Source: Thiotrichales bacterium
GTDB taxonomy: Bacteria; Pseudomonadota; Gammaproteobacteria; JAABTG01
Assembly (NCBI GenBank): GCA_011389995.1
Contig: JAABTG010000022.1
Span: 1 to 48,640 of the forward strand
Direction: 5' to 3'
DNA: 48,640 bases
Below are positions 12,849 through 22,174 of this stretch, one piece after another; position 1 is the first letter of the stretch, and each line of letters begins with the position of its first letter. Under the pieces are notes generated by a model. That model had not been told where the DNA came from and made no database searches. It was given only the letters and a program-made list of their open reading frames with translations. The position numbers were made by a program, and so were the translations under genes.

Positions 12849-13067
12849 ATGGCCAAAGAAGATCATATCGAGATGGAAGGCACGGTGGTGGAGACCCTGC
12901 CCAACACCACGTTCCGCGTGGAACTGGAGAACGGACACGTGGTGACCGCCCACATCTCAGGCAAGATGCGCAAGCATTACATCCGCATTCTCACCGGGGA
13001 CTCGGTGACCGTCCAGCTCACCCCCTACGACCTCAGCAAGGGGCGCATCACCTACCGCGCCCGCTAG
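12849..13067 (+). CDS. infA: Translation initiation factor IF-1
   Basis: A 72-residue OB-fold protein that binds the A site of the 30S subunit during initiation. The sequence is nearly invariant across gammaproteobacteria: [55 protein letters not shown] and a basic end [15 protein letters not shown] lies ten bases before the ATG. A gap of 92 nt separates it from bpt and contains AATAAT (12817-12822) as a possible -10 box without a good -35, so it may have its own promoter as well as read-through. Confidence 0.99.
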   Translation: MAKEDHIEMEGTVVETLPNTTFRVELENGHVVTAHISGKMRKHYIRILTGDSVTVQLTPYDLSKGRITYRAR

Positions 13068-13102
13068 TCCGCCGCCGGCGGCCCCCGGCGACCCGCCCCG
13101 TC

Positions 13103-13894
13103 TCATACCACACGATCCGTCCGGATGTGATATTCCTGATGGGCCCGCGGGTGGATCTCCACCATGGTGAGGCGCGCGCCCCCGTAGTTCTCGTGCACGT
13201 ACACCGCCGCGGTGTCGATGAAATGGACATTGCCCACGGTGACGGGCTCACGCACGGGGGTATGGCCGCAGTAGACGCGATCCACCTTGCCGGTCACCGG
13301 CTCCGCAGGCACCTGGCCGTGCACGCGACCCCGGGAGTAGAGGGCATACTCGGAGGCCTCGGCGACGCCGCCCTCCAGCAGTTCCACGAATTCGTCCCAG
13401 CTGACATCCGCGGGGACGTCGGCATGCACGATACCGACCCAGCCGTTGTGGGTTTCCACTTCCAGGGCCAGGGGCAGGCTATCGAAGGTGCGGCGAAAAC
13501 GGTCCTGCTCCGTCGCGTCCAGATCGAGCCACCACTCTCCGCCGTTATAACGCACCCAGAACTCCAGGTCCTTGCCATTCTCGGAGTCGATGGCGAACTG
13601 CTCGTGATTACCACGACAGGCGTGAAACCAGGGATGGGCGAGCCACTCGAGGGCGGCGCCGGACTCGGGGCCCCGGTCCACCAGATCACCCACGGAGAAC
13701 AGGCGGTCCCGGCCGGCGTCGAACTCCAGCTCATCCAGCAGGGTGGAGAGGTGGGAGAACATGCCATGGATGTCGCCCACCACGAAGTCCCGCCCCGCGG
13801 TATTGAGGGCGAACCGGTGGACGGCGGCATACTCCTGCGGCTCGTCGCCATTGCCCCACAGCTGAGAAACCAGGGAGTTGATGCGTCTTAGCAT
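13103..13894 (-). CDS. Calcineurin-like metallophosphatase (PrpA/PrpB-type serine/threonine phosphatase)
   Basis: A 263-residue phosphatase of the PPP/lambda-phosphatase type. The metal-binding motifs are complete: GDIHG (40-44), GDLVDRGP (69-76) and GNHE (95-98), then GIVHADVP and YCGHTPV supplying further histidines. Relatives dephosphorylate Ser/Thr phosphoproteins or small phosphates such as dinucleoside polyphosphates, and the substrate here is unknown. No signal peptide is evident. It is on the minus strand, convergent with infA (35-nt gap containing a GC-rich palindrome), and follows the tyrosine phosphatase gene by 84 nt, so the two phosphatases may be co-transcribed. Confidence 0.88.
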   Translation of the reverse strand: MLRRINSLVSQLWGNGDEPQEYAAVHRFALNTAGRDFVVGDIHGMFSHLSTLLDELEFDAGRDRLFSVGDLVDRGPESGAALEWLAHPWFHACRGNHEQFAIDSENGKDLEFWVRYNGGEWWLDLDATEQDRFRRTFDSLPLALEVETHNGWVGIVHADVPADVSWDEFVELLEGGVAEASEYALYSRGRVHGQVPAEPVTGKVDRVYCGHTPVREPVTVGNVHFIDTAAVYVHENYGGARLTMVEIHPRAHQEYHIRTDRVV

Positions 13895-13978
13895 GGCTCG
13901 GACCGCCCTTGCGCGGTGATGCAGGTCACCGCACGGTAACCCTCCGTCGGGCGGGGGCGCAAGGCACGTTCCGGGGTC

Positions 13979-14467
13979 TCAGAGATGGTTCTTGCGAACA
14001 TGATCCAGCAACCCCCGCGCTCCCGCCTCCACCAGGTCCAGCACCTTTTCGAACCCCTTGTCGCCGCCGAAGTAGGGGTCGGGCACCTCGCGGGCCCGGC
14101 GGGTACCGTCGTACTCCAGGAAAAGCCCCACCTTGGAGCGATGGGCCTCGGGACACATGTAGCGCAAGTGGGAGAGGTTGTCCTTGTCCATGGCCAGGAC
14201 ATAGTGGAATCTCTCGAAGTCCTCCGCGCCCACCTGGCGGGCCCGCAGATCCGAGAACTCGATGCCGCGGCGGGCGGCCGCGGCCTGGGAGCGCTTGTCG
14301 GCGGGTTCACCCACATGATAGGCATGGGTGCCGGCGGAATCGATGTGAATGCGGCGGGACAACCCCGCCTCCTCCACGAGCCGCCGGAACACCCCGTGGG
14401 CAGTGGGCGAACGGCATATATTTCCCATGCACACGAAGAGTATGTGCACCTCTGGATCTTCAGTCAT
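13979..14467 (-). CDS. Low-molecular-weight protein-tyrosine phosphatase
   Basis: A 162-residue cytoplasmic phosphatase with the class signature CMGNICRSP: Cys13 is the nucleophile and Arg19 binds phosphate. The general-acid Asp is in VPDPYFGG near residue 128. The SAGTHAYHVGEPADKRSQAAAARRGIEFSDLRARQV block is typical. In bacteria such enzymes often reverse tyrosine kinases of exopolysaccharide assembly, but no such locus is in view. It lies between the MCE operon and the metallophosphatase gene, all on the minus strand. Confidence 0.93.
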   Translation of the reverse strand: MTEDPEVHILFVCMGNICRSPTAHGVFRRLVEEAGLSRRIHIDSAGTHAYHVGEPADKRSQAAAARRGIEFSDLRARQVGAEDFERFHYVLAMDKDNLSHLRYMCPEAHRSKVGLFLEYDGTRRAREVPDPYFGGDKGFEKVLDLVEAGARGLLDHVRKNHL

Positions 14468-14476
14468 GGCGGGTCA

Positions 14477-14683
14477 TCAGGCGATGGAACGAACGTCGAC
14501 ATTGTAGGGTGCGGCTCCCACCGACACCAGCATGTGCCGGCCGGGCACGAGGAAGTCATAAGCGCCGCCGGCCTGTTCCCGCCCCCTTGCGCGAAGAAAC
14601 ACTTGCGGCGCAACCATCGCTTCGAGACCGTCCCGGGGCCAGGTGCGCATGCACGTTCCCAACCGTTGGCCGTCGAGGCGCAA
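14477..14683 (-). CDS. Possible small protein of unknown family
   Basis: A 68-codon frame (internal ATG at 14650 or TTG at 14683) ending in DFLVPGRHMLVSVGAAPYNVDVRSIA. It fills the 246-nt gap between the lipoprotein gene and the tyrosine phosphatase gene and lies on the same strand as both. The amino-acid composition looks protein-like, but I recognise no family and see no strong ribosome binding site. It may equally be a spurious frame in GC-rich DNA or a remnant of a longer gene. Confidence 0.25.
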   Translation of the reverse strand: MRLDGQRLGTCMRTWPRDGLEAMVAPQVFLRARGREQAGGAYDFLVPGRHMLVSVGAAPYNVDVRSIA

Positions 14684-14713
14684 GAATGGTCAGACCGCGG
14701 GGTTCGATTCGGT

Positions 14714-15340
14714 TTATTGAGCGGGCGCGGTGCGTTCCTGCGCCGTCACCCAGTCCGCCAGCGCGGGAATGACTTCCCCGAGCGCGTCTTCGAATGCGGA
14801 AAGGGTCTGGTCCGGCCTGGAAGAAAGGGCCGGTTGGCGACCCTGGAACAGGCGGCGTGCCAGGAGGCCTGCCGAGGCATTGTCGTAGAGCCGCCCTTCG
14901 ACCCGGATCTCGGCTTCCAGGCCATCGCCGGGGGTCTCCGTCAGTTCGAATCGACGCAGGTCCAGTGCCAGAGTCCGATCCAGTCCGCCCGCACCCGTAG
15001 CCACCTGTCCGACCAACCCGGCATCCCTCAGGTGGCGAACCAGCAGGGTGCGAAACAACTCCGGTGCCGCGGCCACCCAGCGGGCGCTGGCATGCACCTG
15101 CAGCTGGCCCGTTCCGGTACGCACCAGCACCCGCGTCGAGTCCCGTACGGGGTCGGCCTCGGGCCGCGCGATATTGAGAGACCACGACACCCCTTCCCTC
15201 ACCCCGGCCGGGGCAGGCAGTTGTGGATCGAGCAACTGTACGGGTTCGCTCTCCGGCAGCACCGAGCAGGCGCCGGTGACCACCAGCAGTACCAGCGCCC
15301 CAAGGGGCATGGTCCACGGCCTTCTGATTAGGGGTTTCAT
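14714..15340 (-). CDS. ABC-type transport auxiliary lipoprotein (PqiC/YmbA-like)
   Basis: A 208-residue lipoprotein. The signal peptide ends in the lipobox VTGAC, so Cys25 would be lipidated. Residue 26 is Ser rather than Asp, which favours transfer to the outer membrane by the Lol system. The mature part matches the ABC-transport auxiliary component family: VSWSLNIARPEADPVRDSTRVLVRTGTGQLQVHASARWVAAAPELFRTLLVRHLRDAGL. Such proteins form the outer-membrane-side partner of MCE transporters. Its ATG overlaps the stop of the MlaD-family gene (ATGA), making it the last member of the four-gene lipid transport operon. Confidence 0.88.
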   Translation of the reverse strand: MKPLIRRPWTMPLGALVLLVVTGACSVLPESEPVQLLDPQLPAPAGVREGVSWSLNIARPEADPVRDSTRVLVRTGTGQLQVHASARWVAAAPELFRTLLVRHLRDAGLVGQVATGAGGLDRTLALDLRRFELTETPGDGLEAEIRVEGRLYDNASAGLLARRLFQGRQPALSSRPDQTLSAFEDALGEVIPALADWVTAQERTAPAQ

Positions 15341-16302
15341 TGGGAGGGGTACTCCTGGGGCCGTTCGCCGCCAAGCAGAAAACGGGCGGGATTGCTCTCG
15401 ATCTGACGCACCAGCGCCGCAAGCTCGCGCACCAGGCCCCGCACCTCCTCGACGCCGCCCATGACCTGGCGCAGGCCGGTCCCGCCGATGCGGCTGAGCT
15501 CGTCCTGGTTGGCGGCGATGATGTTGTCGACGCGGGCGGTCAGGGATTCGAGGTTGCCGAGCGCGCCCCCCAGGCGTTCCCTGAGTTGGGGAAGGTCCTG
15601 AATCAGGCCGCGATCGATGGCCACCAGGGCTTCATCGAACCGCGTGGTGCTGGCATTGACCTGGTCCAGCAGCGCCGGCAGCGACTCGCTGGTGGTGGCC
15701 AGGTTGTTCAGCAGTCGGTGCAACTTGCCGTCGGGCCGGGCCAGCGAGCCGCTCAGGCGCTCCAGGGAACCCAGGGTGGCATCGACACGCGCGATATTGG
15801 CATCACTGAACAGCATTTCAAGCTGATTGAGCACCTGGTTGGCCGTCACGACGATGCCTTCGGATGATTCGAGGAGACGGTTGAGGGGTGACGACACCGC
15901 CTGGATGCGTTGCGGCCGGTCACCATCCGGCGTCAACAAAGGGCTTTCCGGACTGCCGCCGCTGAGTTGGATGGCGGCGGTGCCGGTCACACCGGTCAGG
16001 CGGATAGCGGCCACGGTGTCTTGGTGAATGGGCACCTCGGCCTCGATCTCGACCGTTACGATGACCTGGCGGACATCCTCCGGGTTGAGGTCAAGGTCGG
16101 TCACCCGCCCCACGCTGACGCCGTTGTAGAGCACCGGGCTTCCTTCGGACAGGCCGATGACCGATTCATTGAACAGGATCTGGTAGTCGTTCCAGGCGCT
16201 ATCGGTGGCATAGCGTGCGGCGAAGAAGCCGAACAGCACCGCCGCGATGGCGACGGCGAAGGTAAATGCGCCGATAACAACATAATTGGCCTTTGTTTCC
16301 AC
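15337..16302 (-). CDS. MlaD/MCE-family substrate-binding protein
   Basis: A 321-residue protein with one N-terminal membrane anchor (VVIGAFTFAVAIAAVLFGFFA, about residues 8-28) and a periplasmic MCE domain (about 40-115, with SVIGLSEGSPVLYNGVSVGRVTDLDLNPEDVRQVIVTVEI). A long helical C-terminal part (about 160-310) probably forms the coiled barrel seen in MCE hexamers. The family shuttles phospholipids between inner and outer membranes. The open frame reaches 16362, but GTG at 16302 preceded by GAGGG fits the usual METKANY-like start of this family. The length is well above E. coli MlaD (about 180), closer to PqiB-like or long MlaD proteins. Confidence 0.92.
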   Translation of the reverse strand: METKANYVVIGAFTFAVAIAAVLFGFFAARYATDSAWNDYQILFNESVIGLSEGSPVLYNGVSVGRVTDLDLNPEDVRQVIVTVEIEAEVPIHQDTVAAIRLTGVTGTAAIQLSGGSPESPLLTPDGDRPQRIQAVSSPLNRLLESSEGIVVTANQVLNQLEMLFSDANIARVDATLGSLERLSGSLARPDGKLHRLLNNLATTSESLPALLDQVNASTTRFDEALVAIDRGLIQDLPQLRERLGGALGNLESLTARVDNIIAANQDELSRIGGTGLRQVMGGVEEVRGLVRELAALVRQIESNPARFLLGGERPQEYPSQ

Positions 16303-16312
16303 GCCTTGTCCC

Positions 16313-17131
16313 TCAACCCGGGGGGGATGTCTGGTCCCGCACCGCGCGGGCGCGAGGTCCATGAAAATACTCCCTGATCCATTCGTGATCGAGGTCTTCG
16401 ATATCGCGCAACGTTGCCGCGGCCAGGATCTTCCTTTCGGCGATCACCGCCACCCGGTCGCAGATGGCGTACAGCGTATCCAGGTCATGGGTGATCAGGA
16501 ATACCGTAAATCCCAGCGCCCGATGCAGGGCGTGCAACAGCCCGTCGAACTCCGCCGCCCCGATGGGATCCAGACCGGCGGTCGGCTCGTCGAGAAACAG
16601 CAGTTCGGGCTCCAGTATCAACGCCCGCGCCAGGGCCACGCGCTTGCGCATGCCACCGGAAAGATCGGAGGGCATCTTGGCACTGCTGGAGTCCGGCAGG
16701 CCCGACAGCTGGATCTTGGAGCGGGCGAGGTCGCGGCGCAGCTGGGTCGAGATATCCTGTCGATGGGTCTTCAGCGGCAGCTCGACGTTCTCGAGTACGG
16801 TCAACGATGAGAACAACGCGCCGTCCTGGAACAGTACACCGGCCCGGTGGGACATGATCTCCCGTACATCGTCGGCGTCTCTGAGATGCTGACCGAATAC
16901 CTCGATGCGGCCACCGGTGGGACGCAGCAGGCCGAGAATGGAGCGCATCAGCACCGATTTGCCCGTGCCCGACCCGCCCACCACGCCGAGGATCTCGCCG
17001 CGCCGCACGTCCAGATCCAGCCTGTGGTGGACGATATCGCTGCCGAAGCGGTTTTCCAGGCCGCGTACCCGGATCACCGGGTCGCTGTCGGCCCCTTCAT
17101 CGACGGCTTGCCCGGCGCCGGCGCTCACCAT
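16313..17131 (-). CDS. MlaF-like ABC transporter ATP-binding protein
   Basis: A 272-residue ATPase that powers the MCE lipid transporter. Visible motifs are Walker A GGSGTGKS (52-59), Q-loop FQDGALFSSLTVLENVELPL (the pattern specific to Mla/Ttg2-type ATPases), signature LSGGM (157-161), Walker B ELLFLDEPTAGLD (176-188) and the switch histidine in ITHDLDT. It overlaps the permease gene by 7 nt upstream and is followed within 10 nt by the MlaD-family gene. It works on the cytoplasmic face with the permease encoded at 17125-18273. Confidence 0.95.
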   Translation of the reverse strand: MVSAGAGQAVDEGADSDPVIRVRGLENRFGSDIVHHRLDLDVRRGEILGVVGGSGTGKSVLMRSILGLLRPTGGRIEVFGQHLRDADDVREIMSHRAGVLFQDGALFSSLTVLENVELPLKTHRQDISTQLRRDLARSKIQLSGLPDSSSAKMPSDLSGGMRKRVALARALILEPELLFLDEPTAGLDPIGAAEFDGLLHALHRALGFTVFLITHDLDTLYAICDRVAVIAERKILAAATLRDIEDLDHEWIREYFHGPRARAVRDQTSPPG

Positions 17132-18273
17132 CCCAGCTCCATGAAATAGACCGCGGCCAGGGCATTGAGGACGATGACCATGGTCAGACTGCGGACGACG
17201 GCTAGGGTGGTGTGCTCGCCCAGGGACTGGGCTGTGCCACTGACCCTGAGGCCTTCCAGACAGCCGATCAGGGCGATGACGGCGGCGAACATCGGCGCCT
17301 TGATCATGCCCACCAGGTAATGCTTGAGGGTCACCGTCTGCTCCACGCGATCGAGGAACATGACGAGGTTGATGTCCAGGGACACTACCGAGACGATGAG
17401 GCCGCCGAAGAGTCCGGAGATGGTCGCCACGAAGGCCAGCAGCGGCAGCGTGATCAGCAAAGCGATCAGTCGCGGCAGCACCAGCACCTCGATCTCGTCC
17501 AGGCCCAGGGTGCGGATGGCGTCGATCTCCTCGCGCAGTTTCATCATGCCGATCTGGGCGCAGAAGGCGCTGGCCGTGCGCCCCGCCAGCAGAATGGCGG
17601 TGAGCAGGGCGCCGAATTCACGCACGAAGGCGAAGGTCACCAGGTCGATGACGAACAACTCGGCGCCGAAATTGCGCAGCACCGTAGCGCCGAGAAACGC
17701 CACCACCGCGCCCACCAGGCTGCTGAGAAGGATGAGGAGAGGCACGGCATCGAGACCGGTCCTTTCCATATGGTAGACGGTCGATGTCAACCGCAACCGG
17801 CGGGGCTGGACCACGGTGCGCAGCAGGCGGTGTACGGTGATACCCAGGAAGCCCAACAGTTCATGGGTGCTGTGAACGACTTCGACGGTGGACCTGCCCA
17901 TGCGTTCGAGGATCTGCCGCCACGGCGCCTCGCTTGCCGGCGCAGGCTCGTGGGTATCGTCACAGGCGAAATCCACCGCCTCGAAGAGGGTGCGCCACTG
18001 CTGCCTCAGGCCGGCCGCGGTCGGGCCCTGCCCGGTGCGATGGAACAACCGCTCCAGCAGTAGCGCCCCGGAGGCATCCAGGCGCGAAATGCCGCTGGCG
18101 TCCAGCCCGGACGCCAGCCCGGCCAGGGCATCGACCCTGTCACTGAGCAACTCGACGTTGTCCAGGACCCAGTCTCCCGTGGCCAGCAACAGACCCTCCG
18201 TGCCCCTCTCCCATACCAGGTCGGCCTCGTTGTCGTCCTTCCTCCCTTCGGTCATCTGTGCGGGGTCTGACAT
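17125..18273 (-). CDS. MlaE-like permease with fused N-terminal STAS-like domain
   Basis: A 382-residue inner-membrane permease. The C-terminal 250 residues are MlaE-like, with about five hydrophobic segments and the conserved block GALLTAILLAGRTASAFCAQIGMMKLREEIDAIRTLGLDEIEVLVLPRLIALLITLPLL. The N-terminal about 100 residues (ATGDWVLDNVELLSDRVDALAG...ISRLDASGALLLERLF) look like a STAS domain, the role played in E. coli by separate MlaB. The fusion explains why no mlaB gene is present. It is the first gene of the operon permease-ATPase-MlaD-lipoprotein; the promoter must lie in the 239-nt gap to frdB. Confidence 0.93.
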   Translation of the reverse strand: MSDPAQMTEGRKDDNEADLVWERGTEGLLLATGDWVLDNVELLSDRVDALAGLASGLDASGISRLDASGALLLERLFHRTGQGPTAAGLRQQWRTLFEAVDFACDDTHEPAPASEAPWRQILERMGRSTVEVVHSTHELLGFLGITVHRLLRTVVQPRRLRLTSTVYHMERTGLDAVPLLILLSSLVGAVVAFLGATVLRNFGAELFVIDLVTFAFVREFGALLTAILLAGRTASAFCAQIGMMKLREEIDAIRTLGLDEIEVLVLPRLIALLITLPLLAFVATISGLFGGLIVSVVSLDINLVMFLDRVEQTVTLKHYLVGMIKAPMFAAVIALIGCLEGLRVSGTAQSLGEHTTLAVVRSLTMVIVLNALAAVYFMELGW

Positions 18274-18512
18274 GGATTACAGTCTCGATGATGCGGCGGA
18301 ATCCGGCCGGGAGCCACGATCCCGTGATGGACGCCCGGCCAGCGGCTTCGTCCCTGGGACGGCCTACCCTGCAGCATATCATCGGTGGATGGTGCGTTCA
18401 GGACGGTCCCGCTTCTGAGGCCCGTCCCGGACATGTCCGTGAGGGGGCCCGCAGCGGCCGCCCCGGGCGAGGTCGCGTTAACGGCACCTGAAGGGGGACT
18501 GGCGGCGCCCCG

Positions 18513-19262
18513 TCACCCGCCGCCGAAGCCCCGGCGGGCCATGTGCCGGCGCAGGAACGCGATCTGGGTCTGCAGGGGCAGGTCCTTGGGACAGACGTCC
18601 TGGCAGCCGAGCAGGGTCATGCAGCCGAACACCCCCTGGTCGTCGCCGATGAGCTCGTAGAAGTCCCCGTCGTCGCGCCCGTCCCGCGGGTCCAGGCGGA
18701 AGCGGGCGATACGGTTCAGCCCCACCGCCCCGACGAAATCCTCGCGCATCTGCGCGCTGCCGCAGGCCGCCACGCAGCAGCCGCACTCGATACACCGGTC
18801 GAGCTCGTAGATGGCGTCGGCCAGGTCCGGGTCCATGGGGGCCTCCATGCGATCCACATCGGCCCCGGCGGCGCCGTGGAGCCACGCCTCCAGCCGTTCC
18901 CCCACGGCCCGCATCCACTTGCCGGTGTCCACCGACAGGTCGCCGATGAGTTCGAACACCGGCAGCGGGGCGAGGCGGATGTGGGGGTCCATGTCCTGGA
19001 TGAGGGTGCGGCAGGCGAGGCCCGGCCGGCCGTTGATGAGCATGCCGCAACTGCCGCAGATGCCGGCCCGGCACACGAAATCGAACTGCAGGGAGGGGTC
19101 CTGGGTCTCGCGGATCTCGTTGAGGGCGATGAACAGGGTCATGCCCGGCGCCTCGGTCAGTTCATAGCCCTGGAGCCGCGGCACGCTGGCGGCATCCGCC
19201 GGGTTGTGGCGCAGCACCTCGATGCGCAGCTGGCGGGGCCTGCGGGCATTGGGGGCCGTCAC
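18513..19262 (-). CDS. frdB: Fumarate reductase/succinate dehydrogenase iron-sulfur subunit
   Basis: A 249-residue electron-transfer subunit carrying three clusters between the flavoprotein and the di-heme membrane subunit. The [2Fe-2S] site is Cys64, Cys69, Cys72 and Cys84 ([21 protein letters not shown]). The first cysteines of the [4Fe-4S] and [3Fe-4S] sites are in [11 protein letters not shown] (157-167), with the rest in [16 protein letters not shown]. The start is GTG at 19262, overlapping the frdA stop (GTGA); the longer open frame to 19640 is a shadow of frdA. The sequence resembles the epsilonproteobacterial FrdB type more than the usual proteobacterial SdhB, in line with the type of frdC. 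Confidence 0.94.
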   Translation of the reverse strand: MTAPNARRPRQLRIEVLRHNPADAASVPRLQGYELTEAPGMTLFIALNEIRETQDPSLQFDFVCRAGICGSCGMLINGRPGLACRTLIQDMDPHIRLAPLPVFELIGDLSVDTGKWMRAVGERLEAWLHGAAGADVDRMEAPMDPDLADAIYELDRCIECGCCVAACGSAQMREDFVGAVGLNRIARFRLDPRDGRDDGDFYELIGDDQGVFGCMTLLGCQDVCPKDLPLQTQIAFLRRHMARRGFGGG

Positions 19263-21241
19263 GCCGTACCCTCGTCGAGGCGTTCGTTCGGCCCCCGGTA
19301 GCGTTCCGGCAACAGATGGCGGAAAGGCATCAGGGCCTCCTGGACCGCGAAGCGGTCGGCGCCGGCCAGATCCCTTTTCACCTGCTCGATACGGGCCCGC
19401 CGCCCTTCGGCTGCGGGGTGTTCCATGTGGTCCCTGGCGCCGTAGCCACGCCAGCCCGGCGGCAGCTCCATGGCGCCGATGTCGAGGGCCTCGTAGTCCA
19501 GGGTGGGCAGGGCGGCGGTGGGGTCGGGCCAGCGGGCCAGGGTGCGCTTCAGCCATTCCCCGTCGTCCCGGCGCGGGTAGTCGTCGCGGTAATGGGCGCC
19601 GCGGCTCTCGGTGCGGGCCAGCGCCCCGGCGGCGGTGCACAGGGCGAGCCGGAGCATGAGCTGCAGGCGGTAGGCCACCACCAGTTCAGGGTTGGCCCCC
19701 GGCGCCTTGTAGGCCACCCCCAGGTGGCGGCTGCGCTCCACCAGTTGCTGGAGCTCTTCCACCGCCGCGGCCAGGGCCTCGCCGTGGCGGAAGATGCCCA
19801 CCTTGTCGGTCATGACGTTCTGCATGGCCGCCTTGAGGGTGTTGGCGTTCTCCCTGCCGCCCCCCTTCAGCAGGTCGTCGAGACGTGCCTGCTCACGCCC
19901 CAGGAAGTCCCGGGCAAGACCCGTGGAGACCACGGCGTCGTTGGCGGTGCGATCGCAGAAGTCGGCGATGGCCTCCCCCACGATCATGCCAGCCACCACC
20001 GTCTCCGCCACCGAGTTGCCCCCCAGGCGGTTGAATCCGTGCATGTCCCAGCAGGCCACCTCGCCGGCGGCGAACAGACCCTTCAGGGTGGGGCACTCGC
20101 CCGTGTGATCGGTGCGGATACCTCCCATGGTGTAATGCTGGGCCGGCCGCACGGGGATGGGCTCCCTGACGGGGTCGATACCGAGGAAGTTGCGGCAGAT
20201 CTCCTGCACCTCCCGGAGGTTGTGCTCGATGTGCGCGCGCCCCAGCAGGGTGATGTCCAGCCACAGGTGCTCGCCGAACCGCGAGTGCGCGCCCCTGCCG
20301 GCGGCGATGTGCTGCTCCATGCGCCGGGACACCACGTCCCGGGAGGCCAGTTCCCTCTTCTCCGGCTCGTAGTCCGGCATGAAACGATGGCCGTCGCCGT
20401 CCAGCAGCAGGCCGCCGTCGCCCCGGCAGCCCTCGGTCACCAGGATGCCGGCGGGGAAGATGCCGGTGGGGTGGAACTGCACCGCCTCCATGTTGCCCAG
20501 GGCCGCCACCCCCGTATCCAGGGCGATGGCCTGACCCATGCCCTCACAGATGACGGCGTTGGTGGTGACCCGGTACAGGCGCCCCGCCCCACCGGTGGCT
20601 ATGGCCGTGGCCTTGGCCACGTAGGCCGTGAGCTCTCCCGTCACCAGGTTGCGCACCACGGCGCCGTGACAACGGCCGGCGTCGTGGATGAGGGCGATGG
20701 CCTCCATGCGCTCGTGGACGGGGATGTCCGCGGCGATGGCCTGGTCGGAGACCGTATAGAGCATGGCATGGCCGGTGCCGTCGGAGACATAGCAGGTGCG
20801 CCACTTCTTGGTGCCGCCGAACTGTCGCTGGGCCACCAGGCCGTGGGCGCCGTCACGCTCGGTGACGGTGACCCGCTCACCGTTGATCACCACCTCGCGG
20901 TCACCCCGGCGCACCCGGCTCCAGGGCACCCCCCAGGCCGCCAGCTCGCGCACCGCCTTGGGGGCGGTATGCACGAACATGCGCACCACCGCCTGGTCGG
21001 CGCCCCAGTCGCTGCCCCGCACCGTGTCCTCGAAATGCACGTCCTCGTTGTCCCCCTGGCCCTGGATGACGTTGGCCAGGCTCGCTTGCATGCCGCCCTG
21101 GGCCGCCGCCGAGTGGGAGCGCTTGGGCGGCACCAGGGACAGGATGACCGCCTCGTGGCCCCGTCGCCGGGCGGCGATGGCCATGCGCAGGCCCGCCAGC
21201 CCGCCCCCCACCACCAGCACGTCGGTATAGAGGATCTTCAC
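19259..21241 (-). CDS. frdA: Fumarate reductase/succinate dehydrogenase flavoprotein subunit
   Basis: A 660-residue catalytic subunit interconverting fumarate and succinate. The FAD-binding [21 protein letters not shown] lies at the N-terminus. His43 in [14 protein letters not shown] is the covalent flavin attachment residue. Substrate-site blocks are [38 protein letters not shown], and [50 protein letters not shown]. The start is GTG at 21241 inside the frdC stop (GTGA). The frame is open to 21934, but that part is frdC read out of frame. Length matches Wolinella FrdA (about 656). Confidence 0.96.
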   Translation of the reverse strand: MKILYTDVLVVGGGLAGLRMAIAARRRGHEAVILSLVPPKRSHSAAAQGGMQASLANVIQGQGDNEDVHFEDTVRGSDWGADQAVVRMFVHTAPKAVRELAAWGVPWSRVRRGDREVVINGERVTVTERDGAHGLVAQRQFGGTKKWRTCYVSDGTGHAMLYTVSDQAIAADIPVHERMEAIALIHDAGRCHGAVVRNLVTGELTAYVAKATAIATGGAGRLYRVTTNAVICEGMGQAIALDTGVAALGNMEAVQFHPTGIFPAGILVTEGCRGDGGLLLDGDGHRFMPDYEPEKRELASRDVVSRRMEQHIAAGRGAHSRFGEHLWLDITLLGRAHIEHNLREVQEICRNFLGIDPVREPIPVRPAQHYTMGGIRTDHTGECPTLKGLFAAGEVACWDMHGFNRLGGNSVAETVVAGMIVGEAIADFCDRTANDAVVSTGLARDFLGREQARLDDLLKGGGRENANTLKAAMQNVMTDKVGIFRHGEALAAAVEELQQLVERSRHLGVAYKAPGANPELVVAYRLQLMLRLALCTAAGALARTESRGAHYRDDYPRRDDGEWLKRTLARWPDPTAALPTLDYEALDIGAMELPPGWRGYGARDHMEHPAAEGRRARIEQVKRDLAGADRFAVQEALMPFRHLLPERYRGPNERLDEGTA

Positions 21242-21981
21242 CGCCCGCCCTCCAGCCCCGGCTCGTAGCGCTCGCCGTAGTGCTCCGCGTGTTCCATGCC
21301 GATCTGAGCATAGGCGCCCAGGGTGGCGAGGCCGAGGACCACGAAGAAGGCGGTCAAACCCCACTTGAGGGCCTTCAGGCGCCGCCTCGCGGTCTGGCCG
21401 CCGCCCGGCCAGCCCCACTTCACCGCCAGACGGTAGAGCCCGATGCCGCCGTGGAACTCCACCGCCAGCAGCAACAGCAGATACAGGCCCCACATGCCGT
21501 CGCTCCACACCCGGTCCGCCGAGCCGTAGGGTCCGATGGAGCCGGGCTGGGTGAGCATGATGTAGAGATGGGGGGAGGCGAGAAAGAACAGGGCGAACCC
21601 CGTGACCACCTGCCACCACCACAGGGTGGTGTCGGCATGGTGCATGCCCTTCATATGCCGGCGCAGCGCCCGGTACTGGCGGTAGTCCGCGGGAAACTTG
21701 CGCAGGGCCAGGGCGCCATGGACCACGAACAGGGCGATGACGGCCGCCACCACCAGGGACACCAGCCAGGGATGGGGCGTGCCGAAGACGTAGTAACCCT
21801 CGAAGAAGCGGGTGACGGTCCACATGGCATCCTTGCCCAGCAGAATGGAGGCCACGAAGAACATGTGGCCCCACATGAAGAGCGCCAGGAGGAGGCCGCT
21901 GGTGCTCTGGGCGACGTCGAGCCACGCGGGCCAACGGCTCTTGGGTACGTCCATGACCAGGCCCCCCCGGGCCTCACTCAT
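21238..21981 (-). CDS. frdC: Di-heme cytochrome b membrane subunit of fumarate reductase
   Basis: A 247-residue inner-membrane protein with five hydrophobic segments, the single-subunit di-heme (type B) anchor. His39, His88, His138 and His177 have the same spacing as the four heme ligands of Wolinella succinogenes FrdC (H44, H93, H143, H182 as I recall, a constant offset of five). At the same offset, Glu61 and Glu175 correspond to Glu66 (menaquinol oxidation) and Glu180 (E-pathway). This favours menaquinol:fumarate reductase, although succinate oxidation is possible. An alternative start is Met10 (21954), which has a G-rich stretch upstream. It is the first gene of frdCAB, and TATAAC on the minus strand (22051-22056) is a possible -10 box. 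Confidence 0.92.
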   Translation of the reverse strand: MSEARGGLVMDVPKSRWPAWLDVAQSTSGLLLALFMWGHMFFVASILLGKDAMWTVTRFFEGYYVFGTPHPWLVSLVVAAVIALFVVHGALALRKFPADYRQYRALRRHMKGMHHADTTLWWWQVVTGFALFFLASPHLYIMLTQPGSIGPYGSADRVWSDGMWGLYLLLLLAVEFHGGIGLYRLAVKWGWPGGGQTARRRLKALKWGLTAFFVVLGLATLGAYAQIGMEHAEHYGERYEPGLEGGR

Positions 21982-22174
21982 GAGGCCGCCGATCCCACAT
22001 GACCTCCCGCGCCGGGATGGCGACGACGGGCGGCGCCACGCCTATGTTCCGTTATACCTGAGTGCACGTTGGTAACCCGAGCGCGATCGACTCCCAGATT
22101 CCAGATGCCCGAGTGTACCCACCTCCGCCATGGCTGCAATGACCCGGACCAACTCCACACCGGGCCGCGAAACC

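Noticed and set aside
12443..12953. Minus-strand frames across bpt and infA
   Set aside because: Shadows of bpt and infA; no ribosome site and no recognisable family.
13913..13932. Hairpin GCGGTGA/TCACCGC between the two phosphatase genes
   Set aside because: A 7-bp stem in GC-rich DNA with no T-run and within a likely operon; chance is a sufficient explanation.
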